In this document: positions 6,356 to 15,119 of the stretch, piece by piece | Numbering within the stretch: position 1 is the stretch's first letter | How the letters are laid out: every line of letters begins with the position of its first letter | Assembly: GCA_025449615.1 (NCBI GenBank) | Contig: JANWJA010000008.1 | Span: forward strand, 1-26,157 | Source of the DNA: Methyloceanibacter sp. | GTDB lineage: Bacteria > Pseudomonadota > Alphaproteobacteria > Rhizobiales > Methyloligellaceae | Length of the DNA: 26,157 nt | Direction: 5' to 3' | Notes under the pieces: model-generated | The model's input: only the letters and a program-made list of their open reading frames with translations | The model's database searches: none | Told to the model about the DNA's origin: nothing | Position numbers and translations under genes: made by a program

Positions 6356-8034
6356 CGGAACAGCCAATTAAAAGCGCCGTTGTCACGGCCGCCGCCGCGA
6401 CGGGCGCCGCCGCTGCGAGCGTCGGCTTGGCCGCCACCGCCGAATCCGAAGAAGTCGCCGTCATCTCTTGGCGCGCGGACCACCTTGGGCTTGCGAAGCT
6501 TCACTTCATTGGCATTGCCGTCGGGATCGGTGACGACGACCGATACAGACTGCCAATTCCATTGCGCTTCATTGGCGCCCCAGGCATGGGGTTCGATCGA
6601 GATGACTTTGTTGGCCCAGGTGTCGACGATGGCGACATATTCCAGGCTGGTGCCTCGGCTGTCGCCAAGATCGCCGGCGTAGTAGCGCAACAAGCCAATG
6701 CCGGCGAGCGCGTCCTTCAGTAAAGTCCATTCGAGGATTTTCGGCTTGCCAGAACCGAACATTTCCAAATCGGCGCGGAGCGAGGGATATTTCGGGTTGC
6801 TGGCGATGTAGCGGCCTTTTGCCGGCTCCTTGATCACCCAGCCGGAGACCGGCACGGCCAGCGCGTCACCCTGCTCTTCCGGCACCTCTTGCCCGAGCCG
6901 CTGCAAAGCATCCCGGCTCGCGGTATCGAACGGATCCCTGGCGAGCACGTTCTTGTAATCGTCGATGGCGTCCGAGGTGCGCTCCTGTGCCTCGTAAATG
7001 CTGCCACGGATCAGCAACGACGGAGGGTCGCCAGGTGAAATCGTCAGACCGGAATTCACATCCTGCAAGGCGCCGTCGTTGTCGCCGGATTGAAGTTTCG
7101 CCGAGGCGAGCATGGCGTACGCCCTGACATTCTTCGGATCGAGCTCGATGGCATGGGTCAGATCGACGATGGCGGGCTCAAAGCGCCGGACGTCCGCCAA
7201 CAGGATGCCCCGCTCGATAAAGGCGTCGACGAGTTCGGGCTTGGCCTCAATCACCTTGTCGAGATCGGTTTGCGCCGGATTGAATTTCTTGGCAGCGATA
7301 TAGGCGCGGGCGCGCAACAACAGAACGTCGGGCTGGTCCGGATCAGCGGCGAGCACTTGGGTGAAGTCGTCCGCGGCCTGGTCGTATTGCTCCACGGCCA
7401 GATAGGCTTCGCCGCGATTGCGCAACGCAGATTCGTATTTGTTGTTGAGGTTGAGCGCTCGGGTGAAATCGCGGATCGCGGCATGGTAACGATTGAGCTC
7501 TGCGTGAGCCTTGCCGCGGCCATTGAAGGGCACGGCGCTGGTCGGCATCAATTCGGCGGCTTTGCGGAAATCCTGGAAGGCCTGCTCATATTGACCAAGC
7601 GCTGACCGCGCGTTGCCGCGAGTGTTGTAGGCGGCGCCGTAATTCGGCGACAGGGCGATGGCGCGGTCGAAGTCCCGCGCAGCCTCGTCGGGATGGCCGA
7701 GATCCATGAGCGCATTGCCACGATTATTGTAGACAGTGGAATTCTCAGGCGAGATCTGGATCGAGAGGTTGAAATCGTCGACGGCCTCGGTGGTGCGCTT
7801 CTGGCGCCATTTGGCGACGCCGCGATCGCTGTAGGCCGCTGCCTTGACGAAGTCAGCGATCTCGGGCGTCGCCAGCACCTCGTCATAGGCGGTGATGGCC
7901 TTATCGTACTGACCGCGGAGCAGCGCAGCGGCACCCTCTCGGGCGCGGAACATGGTCTTGTCCTCGGCATGGGCCGGGCCCACGCCAAGGATGAGGGTCA
8001 AGGAAAGCCAGAGAATTTTGCCGCTTGTTCGCAT
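6352..8034 (-). CDS. Exported tetratricopeptide repeat protein with unrecognised C-terminal domain
   Basis: A 560-residue protein starting with a Sec signal peptide (hydrophobic ILWLSLTLILGVG, probable cleavage after AHA at residue 23). About ten consecutive 34-residue TPR units fill residues ~30-370 (e.g. YNNRGNALMDLGHPDEAARDFDRAI), forming a superhelical protein-binding scaffold. Residues ~390-530 form a separate domain I do not recognise, containing WVIKEPAKGRYIAS, EWTLLKDALAGIGLLRYY and WANKVISIEPHAW. A Gly/Arg-rich tail ends in FNWLFR. The frame extends to a TTG at 8106, but ATG 8034 begins the signal peptide and is preferred. Its TGA overlaps the mfnB GTG start by four bases, so the genes are probably translationally coupled. 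A role in assembling or sensing a periplasmic C1 system is speculation. Confidence 0.85.
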   Translation of the reverse strand: MRTSGKILWLSLTLILGVGPAHAEDKTMFRAREGAAALLRGQYDKAITAYDEVLATPEIADFVKAAAYSDRGVAKWRQKRTTEAVDDFNLSIQISPENSTVYNNRGNALMDLGHPDEAARDFDRAIALSPNYGAAYNTRGNARSALGQYEQAFQDFRKAAELMPTSAVPFNGRGKAHAELNRYHAAIRDFTRALNLNNKYESALRNRGEAYLAVEQYDQAADDFTQVLAADPDQPDVLLLRARAYIAAKKFNPAQTDLDKVIEAKPELVDAFIERGILLADVRRFEPAIVDLTHAIELDPKNVRAYAMLASAKLQSGDNDGALQDVNSGLTISPGDPPSLLIRGSIYEAQERTSDAIDDYKNVLARDPFDTASRDALQRLGQEVPEEQGDALAVPVSGWVIKEPAKGRYIASNPKYPSLRADLEMFGSGKPKILEWTLLKDALAGIGLLRYYAGDLGDSRGTSLEYVAIVDTWANKVISIEPHAWGANEAQWNWQSVSVVVTDPDGNANEVKLRKPKVVRAPRDDGDFFGFGGGGQADARSGGARRGGGRDNGAFNWLFR

Positions 8035-8125
8035 GAAAGGGGGAAAAACAGAGCTATGTTTGACCTTCAAGGTGACATCTCTCCCCTTAAGGCGGGACTG
8101 TGTCAATAAAGGGTCATTTGGGGCG

Positions 8126-9619
8126 CTAGAACGGCGTATCGCTTGGGCTTTCCAGGAGTTCCCGCAAGATTTCCGGGAGCATCTCCGGCAGGTCCTCGGC
8201 GATCAGGCCCGGGCCAAAGGCGAGTGCCGCCGCGCCATGCAGCCAGGTGGCGGCACTTGCCGCTTCGAAAGCCGGCATACTTTGAGCAAGCAGCCCTCCG
8301 ATCATGCCGGCGAGCACATCGCCGCTGCCGGCGGTGGCAAGCCACGGGCTCGAAGTGGCGTTGATCGAGGCTCTTCCGTCCGGCGTGGCAACGACGGTAT
8401 CAGGTCCTTTCAGGAGAATGGTGGCGCCCGAACGAGAGGCAGCCTCTCGGGCGGCATCGGGCTTCGAGCGGCCACGGATTTTGCCGAAGAGAGAGGCGAA
8501 CTCGCCCTCATGCGGCGTGAGAATGACGGGCGCGGTCCGGTTCGCGATCGAAGTGAAGAGTGTTGTGCTGTCATCGGCAAAGACAGTCAGCGCGTCCGCA
8601 TCGAGAACGACCGCGGTCGTGGAGCTCAAGGCCGCGAGCACCATCGATTTTAGCCGCTGGCCGATCCCGGCGCCCGGACCCATTACGACACTGTTCTTGC
8701 GTTCATCTTCGAGCATAGTGGTGAGCCCAGGAGCGTCGTCACAAAGGCGAACCATGATGGCGGTGAGTTGAGCGGCATTGACGGCAAGCGCGTCTGCCGG
8801 AGAGGCGACGGTCACGAGACCGCTGCCAGCGCGAAGCGCGCCTCGTGCCGCGAGCCGTGCGGCGCCCGTGCTCCATAGCGGGCCGGACACGACGACGCTG
8901 TGCCCTCTTCGATATTTGTGTCCCGTAGCGTCAGGCCAGGGGAAGTCGGCGAGCCAAAGCTCGGGCTCGTTGGCGAAAGTCTTCGGCTCGATGGTGTCGA
9001 GCACGCTTGCCGCAATGCCGATATCGGCGAGGATGGTGTCGCCGCAGAATCCGCGACCCGGATAAAGCAGATGCCCGGGCTTCAACCGGAAGAAGGTCAC
9101 GGTCGCCAGCGCCTCGATGGCAACGCCCCTCACCGCTCCGGTCGTGCCGTCAATGCCACTCGGGACGTCGATGGCGATGACGGGGATGTCGCTCTCGTTG
9201 ACGGCTTCGATCAGCTTCGCGGCCTCGCCCTCGATGTCGCGCGCGAGGCCAGCACCGAAAAGCCCATCGACAATAATTTCGGCGCCGACAAGGAGATCGA
9301 GGCTCAGCGCTTCGATTGTCCCCTCCCAACGCTTGGCCATAGCGGCGGCGTCGCCGGCAAGGCGCGCAACATCACCCAGGAGGGCGAGCCGGACGGTGTA
9401 GCCCTTGTCCCGCAACAGGCAGGCAGCAACGAAGCCGTCGCCACCATTGTTGCCGGGACCGCAAAGCACTGTGACGCGGCCTGCATCGGGGAAGCGCCGG
9501 GCGACCTCATCGGCGACGACCGACCCAGCATTCTCCATCAGCGTAAGACCCGGCACGCCGCCCGCGATGGCGAGCCGGTCGGCCTCGGTCATTTCCTTTG
9601 CGGTCAGGAGTTCAAGCAT
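8126..9619 (-). CDS. nnr: Bifunctional NAD(P)H-hydrate epimerase / ADP-dependent NAD(P)H-hydrate dehydratase
   Basis: A 497-residue metabolite-repair enzyme that restores damaged NAD(P)HX. The N-terminal YjeF_N epimerase domain (~1-215) shows VLCGPGNNGGDGFVAA (51-66), DGLFGAGLAR and IDVPSGIDGTTG. The C-terminal ribokinase-like dehydratase domain shows VVVSGP, ILTPHEGEFASLFG and TAGSGDVLAGMIGGLLAQ with the expected catalytic Asp. A longer frame begins at ATG 9709, but MLELLTAKEMTEADR at 9619 is the family-typical N-terminus. The gene is divergent from glnB, an arrangement I recall as common in Hyphomicrobiales. The 91-base gap to the downstream TPR gene holds a TTGACA hexamer (8101-8106) but no convincing -10 box. 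Confidence 0.95.
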   Translation of the reverse strand: MLELLTAKEMTEADRLAIAGGVPGLTLMENAGSVVADEVARRFPDAGRVTVLCGPGNNGGDGFVAACLLRDKGYTVRLALLGDVARLAGDAAAMAKRWEGTIEALSLDLLVGAEIIVDGLFGAGLARDIEGEAAKLIEAVNESDIPVIAIDVPSGIDGTTGAVRGVAIEALATVTFFRLKPGHLLYPGRGFCGDTILADIGIAASVLDTIEPKTFANEPELWLADFPWPDATGHKYRRGHSVVVSGPLWSTGAARLAARGALRAGSGLVTVASPADALAVNAAQLTAIMVRLCDDAPGLTTMLEDERKNSVVMGPGAGIGQRLKSMVLAALSSTTAVVLDADALTVFADDSTTLFTSIANRTAPVILTPHEGEFASLFGKIRGRSKPDAAREAASRSGATILLKGPDTVVATPDGRASINATSSPWLATAGSGDVLAGMIGGLLAQSMPAFEAASAATWLHGAAALAFGPGLIAEDLPEMLPEILRELLESPSDTPF

Positions 9620-9773
9620 CGATCGATCACGGCCCCTCGGAACATCCGACGCACCATGCCAGAAAAGTCCAAAAGCGACGCGAATGACTGCTGCTTGTTT
9701 TTTAATCATGCAGCTTATTTCTTGTGCGCGCCCGCATGCCGGAGGTTGCCAATCCTCCTAAAGCCTGTCTTAA

Positions 9774-10247
<474 letters not shown>

Positions 10248-10312
10248 TGCAACGCGCGGCCCGAATGTGGCCGACCGTGCATCATCAAACATGCCAATGA
10301 CAGGGGAGTACA

Positions 10313-11722
10313 ATGGGAGACGCTAAGAACCTAGTTAAGAAAATCAAGGATGAGGACATCAAGTTCGTCGATCTTCGCTTCACCGATCCGCGCGGCAAGA
10401 TGCAGCACGTGACCATGGACGTGCGCGAGATGGACGAGGACGCTTTCAACGACGGCATCATGTTCGACGGTTCGTCCATCGCCGGCTGGAAAGTGATCAA
10501 CGAGTCGGACATGAAGCTGATGCCGGACACGAGTACGGCGGTGCTCGACCCATTCTTTGCGCAGAGCACGCTGGCGATCTTCTGCGATGTGCTCGAGCCT
10601 CTCACCAACGAGCCCTATGAGCGCGATCCGCGCGGTATTGCCAACAAGGCGATGGCTTATCTGAAGCAGACCGGCGCCGGCGACACCGCGGTGTTTGGCC
10701 CCGAGGCCGAGTTCTTCGTGTTCGACGACGTCCGCTTCGCTGCCGAGCCGTTCAATTGCGGCTACAAGATCGACTCGATCGAGTTGCCCTCGAACATGGA
10801 CACCGAATACGAGATGGGCAATCTCGGTCACCGGCCGCGCACCAAGGGCGGCTATTTCCCGGTGCCACCGATCGACTCGGCGCAAGATCTGCGGTCGGAG
10901 ATGCTCTCGGTCATGGCCGATATGGGCGTCGTCACCGAGAAGCATCACCACGAAGTCGGCGCCGCGCAGCACGAGCTCGGCATCAAGTTTGGTCCGTTAG
11001 TCAAACTGGCCGACTCGATGCAGATCTACAAATACGTGATCCACAACGTGGCGCAGGCTTATGGCAAGACCGCGACATTCATGCCGAAGCCGGTGTTCGG
11101 CGATAACGGCTCGGGCATGCATACGCACCAGTCGATCTGGAAGGACGGCAAGCCGATGTTCGCCGGCGATAAATATGCCGACCTGTCCGACATGGCGCTC
11201 AACTATATCGGCGGCATTCTCAAGCACGCCAAGGCGCTCAACGCCTACACCAACCCGCTGACCAACTCCTATAAGCGGCTGGTGCCGGGCTACGAGGCGC
11301 CGGTGCTGCTCGCTTATTCCTCGCGCAACCGCTCGGCGTCCTGCCGCATTCCGCTCGGCTCAGGACCGAAGGCGAAGCGCGTCGAGGTGCGGTTCCCCGA
11401 TCCCGGCGCCAATCCCTATCTCGCCTTTGCGGCGATGCTGATGGCCGGTCTCGACGGCATCGAGAATAAGATCAACCCCGGCAATCCAATCGACAAGAAC
11501 CTCTACGATCTGCCGCCCGAGGAGCTGGCCAAGGTGCCGACCGTTTGCGGGTCGCTCCGCGAGGCCTGCGAGTCGCTCGATGCGGACCGCGCCTTCCTGA
11601 AGAGGGGCAATGTTTTCACCGACGATGCCATCGATTCCTATCTCGAGCTTCGCATGGAAGAGGTCGAGCGCTTCGAGATGATGCCGCATCCGATCGAGTT
11701 CGACATGTATTACAGCGTGTAA
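10313..11722 (+). CDS. glnA: Glutamine synthetase type I
   Basis: A 469-residue GSI-beta-type enzyme making glutamine from glutamate, ammonia and ATP; cytosolic dodecamer. Visible hallmarks: [11 protein letters not shown] near the N-terminus, [10 protein letters not shown] (50-59), the metal-binding [11 protein letters not shown], the ATP-binding [27 protein letters not shown], and the adenylylation loop [10 protein letters not shown] with target Y398. Length equals the E. coli enzyme. The ATG has a good AGGGGAG Shine-Dalgarno. It follows glnB by 65 bases; this gap holds a small GC hairpin (CGGCC/GGCCG, 10257-10273) without a U-tract, so read-through from glnB is likely and glnBA is probably one operon. 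A strong terminator follows the gene. Confidence 0.97.
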   Translation: MGDAKNLVKKIKDEDIKFVDLRFTDPRGKMQHVTMDVREMDEDAFNDGIMFDGSSIAGWKVINESDMKLMPDTSTAVLDPFFAQSTLAIFCDVLEPLTNEPYERDPRGIANKAMAYLKQTGAGDTAVFGPEAEFFVFDDVRFAAEPFNCGYKIDSIELPSNMDTEYEMGNLGHRPRTKGGYFPVPPIDSAQDLRSEMLSVMADMGVVTEKHHHEVGAAQHELGIKFGPLVKLADSMQIYKYVIHNVAQAYGKTATFMPKPVFGDNGSGMHTHQSIWKDGKPMFAGDKYADLSDMALNYIGGILKHAKALNAYTNPLTNSYKRLVPGYEAPVLLAYSSRNRSASCRIPLGSGPKAKRVEVRFPDPGANPYLAFAAMLMAGLDGIENKINPGNPIDKNLYDLPPEELAKVPTVCGSLREACESLDADRAFLKRGNVFTDDAIDSYLELRMEEVERFEMMPHPIEFDMYYSV

Positions 11723-11750
11723 CGCTCTAGACGAATTTGCAGACAAGCAA

Positions 11751-11786
11751 AGGGGCGGCCGTGCGAAACGGCCGCCCCTCTTTGTT
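11751..11786 (+). terminator. Rho-independent terminator after glnA
   Basis: A perfect 12-bp GC-rich stem (11751-11762 with 11768-11779, AGGGGCGGCCGT) with a five-base loop GCGAA is followed by CTTTGTT. It lies 29 bases after the glnA stop. Read from the other strand the stem is followed by TTGCTTGTCT, so it may also stop the convergent small membrane-protein transcript. Confidence 0.88.
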
Positions 11787-11885
11787 GCCCGCTGAACCTT
11801 TCGAACCCCGCGTTACCCCCCGGTACGCGAGCTGTCGGTGAATAGGTCCCGCCAGGCTCCCCCTAGACTCTCTGTGTTCGGCTCA

Positions 11886-12185
11886 TCACATGAAGTAATA
11901 GGCCCCGAACGCAATCGCGGCGAAGGCAAGCGTGTAGATCCAGTCCTTCTGGCCCTCGTACCAAGTCCCGATCATTGACGGGATGCCGAACGCCACGAAA
12001 CGGCAGAGCGAGACGATGGTCAGCCCCGCGACCGAGGTGAGGAACCAAAAGCTGAAATCCGGCGAGGTGATGCTGCCGGTGGAGTCCCCGGCATCGACCA
12101 GCACGAATTCGGGGCTACTCGCCCCTACCCTCACCACCGCATAGAGCGCGGCCGACGCCAACATCACGAGAAGGAAATAACGCAC
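11886..12185 (-). CDS. Small membrane protein, function unknown
   Basis: A 99-residue protein with three predicted membrane segments (about residues 3-19, 46-68 and 82-98) and a short acidic loop between the first two. I do not recognise the family. A TTG at 12224 would extend it by 13 residues, but the GTG at 12185 begins directly at the first membrane helix and has an AGGGG Shine-Dalgarno nine bases upstream, so I prefer it. It lies 98 bases downstream of the thioredoxin-like gene on the same strand and convergent with glnA. The 3' flank (11787-11885) holds an imperfect GC hairpin (11810-11828) and nothing else I can identify. Confidence 0.6.
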   Translation of the reverse strand: MRYFLLVMLASAALYAVVRVGASSPEFVLVDAGDSTGSITSPDFSFWFLTSVAGLTIVSLCRFVAFGIPSMIGTWYEGQKDWIYTLAFAAIAFGAYYFM

Positions 12186-12283
12186 GCGCTTTGCCCCTTT
12201 GAAACTCGATTGCCTTTGAGACAAATTTTAGGGAGCGGACGTAAACAATCGGGAAAGCGATAGGCTTAACGCGAGGTAAAGGG

Positions 12284-12838
12284 TCAGGCAGCCTTCCATT
12301 TGATGGAGCAGCCGATTGAGGCGGTCTGGTCGCGAGGGCCATGCCCTGTCTCGGCGATCCGCTTCATGGCCTCGAACAGCTCGCGGCGGGCACCTGGAGG
12401 CGATGGATCGCGACCGCTGGCATCGATCCGCCCGCGATATTGCAGTTCGAGCTTGTCGTTGAAGCCGAAGAAGTCCGGCGTGCAGACGGCGTCGTAAGCG
12501 CGGGCAACGTCCTGGCTGTCGTCATAGAGATAGGGAAAGTTGAAGCCCCGCTCACGTGCGAAGCGTTTCATGTTGTCGAAGGAATCGTCCGGATAGTGGA
12601 CGGCATCGTTGGAGGAGATGGCGACCGCATTCACGCCAAAACCTTTCAGCTCGCCGACATCGCGCACGATGCGGTCCGTCACCGCCTGCACATAGGGACA
12701 GTGATTGCAGATGAACATCACCAGCGTGCCGTTCTTCCCACGGAGCGATTCGAGCTTATAGGTCTTCCCGTCGGCGCCTGGAAGCGTGAAGGCCGGCGCC
12801 TTCCAGCCAAAATCGCAGATGGGGGTATGTTCAGCCAT
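12284..12838 (-). CDS. Thioredoxin-family protein (AhpC/TSA-like redoxin)
   Basis: A 184-residue cytosolic thioredoxin-fold protein. The redox motif is CNHCPYV (C44, C47) at the end of the first beta strand. The downstream blocks SSNDAVHYPDDSFDNMKRFA and AYDAVCTPDFFGFN are typical of the widespread 'thioredoxin family protein' with a peroxiredoxin-like arrangement. The fold suggests thiol-disulfide or peroxide chemistry, but the physiological substrate is unknown. ATG 12838 is preferred over the in-frame GTG at 12847, because AGGTGAGAG then forms a well-spaced Shine-Dalgarno. It is divergent from phoX across a 76-base gap. Confidence 0.88.
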   Translation of the reverse strand: MAEHTPICDFGWKAPAFTLPGADGKTYKLESLRGKNGTLVMFICNHCPYVQAVTDRIVRDVGELKGFGVNAVAISSNDAVHYPDDSFDNMKRFARERGFNFPYLYDDSQDVARAYDAVCTPDFFGFNDKLELQYRGRIDASGRDPSPPGARRELFEAMKRIAETGHGPRDQTASIGCSIKWKAA

Positions 12839-12855
12839 TGCTCTCACCTATTCGC

Positions 12856-12866
12856 AAATCTGTCAT
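12856..12866 (+). promoter_or_regulatory. Possible Pho-box half-site upstream of phoX
   Basis: AAATCTGTCAT matches the spacer plus right half of the PhoB consensus (CTGTCAT-AAAT-CTGTCAT). The left half position (12849-12855, TATTCGC) matches poorly. It lies 49 bases before the phoX start. Only a half-site is visible, so the call is weak. Confidence 0.25.
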
Positions 12867-12914
12867 GGAGCCGATCTAGTTTGACGACGCATTCCGCGGA
12901 GAGTCGAGTTCCAT

Positions 12915-14933
12915 ATGGCTAAGACAGACGAATTTCGCAACAGGGCCTCGGCTTGCGAGGCCGCCGACGATTTGCCGCGGGGCCCGCAAGAGGGCGAGAT
13001 GATCGGCGATGTCATCCTCAAGCGTTACAGCCGCCGCGAAATGATGGGCGGCACGCTCGGCGTGGTTGCGGTTGCGTCTCTGTTCGGCCCTTCGCTGCTG
13101 GCGAGCAGCAAGGCCGCGGCTGAAGAGTCCTACGATCGTTTCGCGTTTCAGGAGCTTGATGCCGGCGTCGATACCGATCACCACGTGGCGCCGGGCTACC
13201 GGGCGCGGCCGTTGCTGCGCTGGGGCGACAAACTGTTCCCAGATTCGCTGCCGTTCGATCCGATGAAGCAGACCGCCGCTTCTCAGCTCAGGCAATTCGG
13301 CTACAACAACGACTATATCGCGTATTTCCCGATTGATGGCAGCAGCACGCATGGGCTGCTCTGCGTCAATCACGAATACACCAACGAAGAGCTGATGTTC
13401 CCCATCCTGAAAGAGCGGCAGGACACGACCGGCTTCAAGGACATGACGGCGGAATTGGTCGATATCGAAATCGCCGCGCATGGCGTCACGGTAGTCGAGA
13501 TCGTGCGTGATGGCGAGGATTGGAAGATCGTCCTCAATAGCCCGTATAATCGCCGCATAAGCCCGCTCACGCCCATGACCAACGACGGCCCGGCTTCCGG
13601 CGATGTCAGGCTGCAGACCAAGAACGATGCATCGGGCAAGCAGCCGATCGGCACGCTCAATAACTGTGCCGGCGGCATGACGCCGTGGGGGACGTACCTG
13701 ACGGCTGAGGAAAACTTTCACGCCTATTTCTGGACCGACCGTCGCGACGGCGAAAACAAGCCAAGCAAGGATCTCGGTGGCGATCAGGCGGCGAGCTACG
13801 CGCGCTACGGCGTGCCCGGGCTGTGGCAAGCCTGGGGGAAATTTCACGACCGCTTCAATGTCGACAAGGAGCCGAACGAGCCAAACCGTTTTGGCTGGAT
13901 CGTGGAAATCGATCCGTTCGACGCAAACTCCGTTCCCGTCAAGCACACAGCACTCGGCCGCTTCTGTCATGAAGGCGCCGAGACCACGCTCAGCAAGGAC
14001 AGTCGCGCCGTGGTCTATTGCGGCGACGATACGCGGGGCGAATATGTCTATCGCTTCGTCTCCAAGGGGCGCTACGACGCTGGCGACCGCAAGGCGAACA
14101 TGTCGCTGCTGTCAGACGGCACGCTCTACGCGGCGCGTTTCGACGCCGACGGAAACGGGCGCTGGCTGCCACTCAGCTTCGGTGCGCCGTGGCTCACGAA
14201 GGAATTCGGGTTCGACTCGCAAGCCGATGTGCTGATCGATGCAAGGCGCGCCGCGGACCTGCTCGGCGCCACGCGCATGGACCGCCCCGAGGACGTGCAG
14301 CCGAATCCGGTCACGGGCAAAGTCTACGTGATGCTGACCAATAACGATAAGCGGAAGGCCGATCAGGTCGATAACGCAAATCCGCGGGCCGAAAATCTGT
14401 TCGGCCATATCATCGAGATCACGCCGCGCGACGGTGACCACGCACAAGACAATTTCAGCTGGAAGATTCTGGTCAAATGCGGAAACCCGCACGACCCGCG
14501 CGGCGGCGTGGATGCGATGTGGAACGCCGCCACCTCCGATGACGGCTGGTTCTCATGCCCCGACAATGCCTGTGTCGACGATGAGGGGCGGCTTTGGATC
14601 GCGACCGATCAAGGGGACAATTGGGCCCGAACTGGCCATGCTGACGGCCTCTACGGACTCGAGACCCAAGGCAAGCGGGCTGGAACCTCCAAGCTGTTCT
14701 ATCGGGTGCCGGTCGGCGCCGAATTGTGCGGCCCCTGCTTCACTCCCGACCGGGAGACGTTGTTCCTCTCGGTGCAGCATCCAGGTGCCGACGGAACCGA
14801 ATGCCTTTACGGCTTCGGCCGGCCGTCGACCTTCAAGAACCCTGCGACCCGCTGGCCAGATTTCAGAGACGACCGCCCGCCCCGGCCATCCGTCGTGGTC
14901 ATCACCAAGAATGGCGGCGGCAAGATCGCTTAA
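12915..14933 (+). CDS. phoX: PhoX-family alkaline phosphatase (DUF839), Tat-exported
   Basis: A 672-residue protein of the PhoX family, periplasmic Ca/Fe-dependent phosphomonoesterases used to scavenge phosphate. The N-terminus carries an unusually far-in Tat signal (YSRREMMGG, twin arginines R40-R41, then a hydrophobic stretch and SSKAAAE near residue 65). Conserved blocks include NNCAGGMTPWGTYLTAEEN (249-267, with the family Cys C251 and acidic metal ligands), GRFCHEGAETT, MDRPEDVQPNPVTGKVYVMLTNN and SVQHPGADG. Length is typical. Some DUF839 members have not been shown to be phosphatases, so the activity is family inference. It is monocistronic, divergent from the thioredoxin-like gene. A GGAGAG lies about 14 bases before the ATG. 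Confidence 0.9.
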   Translation: MAKTDEFRNRASACEAADDLPRGPQEGEMIGDVILKRYSRREMMGGTLGVVAVASLFGPSLLASSKAAAEESYDRFAFQELDAGVDTDHHVAPGYRARPLLRWGDKLFPDSLPFDPMKQTAASQLRQFGYNNDYIAYFPIDGSSTHGLLCVNHEYTNEELMFPILKERQDTTGFKDMTAELVDIEIAAHGVTVVEIVRDGEDWKIVLNSPYNRRISPLTPMTNDGPASGDVRLQTKNDASGKQPIGTLNNCAGGMTPWGTYLTAEENFHAYFWTDRRDGENKPSKDLGGDQAASYARYGVPGLWQAWGKFHDRFNVDKEPNEPNRFGWIVEIDPFDANSVPVKHTALGRFCHEGAETTLSKDSRAVVYCGDDTRGEYVYRFVSKGRYDAGDRKANMSLLSDGTLYAARFDADGNGRWLPLSFGAPWLTKEFGFDSQADVLIDARRAADLLGATRMDRPEDVQPNPVTGKVYVMLTNNDKRKADQVDNANPRAENLFGHIIEITPRDGDHAQDNFSWKILVKCGNPHDPRGGVDAMWNAATSDDGWFSCPDNACVDDEGRLWIATDQGDNWARTGHADGLYGLETQGKRAGTSKLFYRVPVGAELCGPCFTPDRETLFLSVQHPGADGTECLYGFGRPSTFKNPATRWPDFRDDRPPRPSVVVITKNGGGKIA

Positions 14934-15030
14934 GTACCGAGGTCCGCTGGCCCCTTGAAAAAGCCGCAGCCGCGTGCGACCTAGAGTTCTATCCCTAGGC
15001 CGACTCACGATAGCGCTCTAGGATTCAATT

Positions 15031-15079
15031 GAGCATGATCCTGTCGGAAAACCGGTTCCCACTTTTCCGGATCATGCTT
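15031..15079. repeat. Rhizobiales-type interspersed palindrome
   Basis: Outer arms AGCATGATCC (15032-15041) and GGATCATGCT (15069-15078) are perfect inverted repeats; inner arms GGAAAA (15046-15051) and TTTTCC (15063-15068) pair as well around a CCGGTT core. I recognise this GAGCATGATCC...GGAAAACCGGTT family as a short dispersed palindrome common in Bradyrhizobium-like genomes. Only one copy was noticed in the window. It sits in the 186-base gap between phoX and parE and could act as a phoX terminator-like hairpin. The rest of that gap shows nothing clear. Confidence 0.75.
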
Positions 15080-15119
15080 TAGTTCCCGCAACTCAAGAGA
15101 TTCGTTCCCACCTGGCGTC

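Noticed and set aside
8073..8106. TTGACA hexamer in the nnr/TPR gap as a sigma-70 promoter
   Set aside because: No convincing -10 sequence at 16-18 bases; too weak to annotate as a site.
9723..9758. NtrC-type dyad and GGAGG/CCTCC inverted repeat upstream of glnB
   Set aside because: The dyad matches only partly and the GGAGG repeat is short; neither is strong enough to call an operator.
12876..13970. Long open frame of 364 codons on the minus strand
   Set aside because: It is antisense to phoX, Arg-rich with no recognisable motif, and typical of GC-rich shadow frames.
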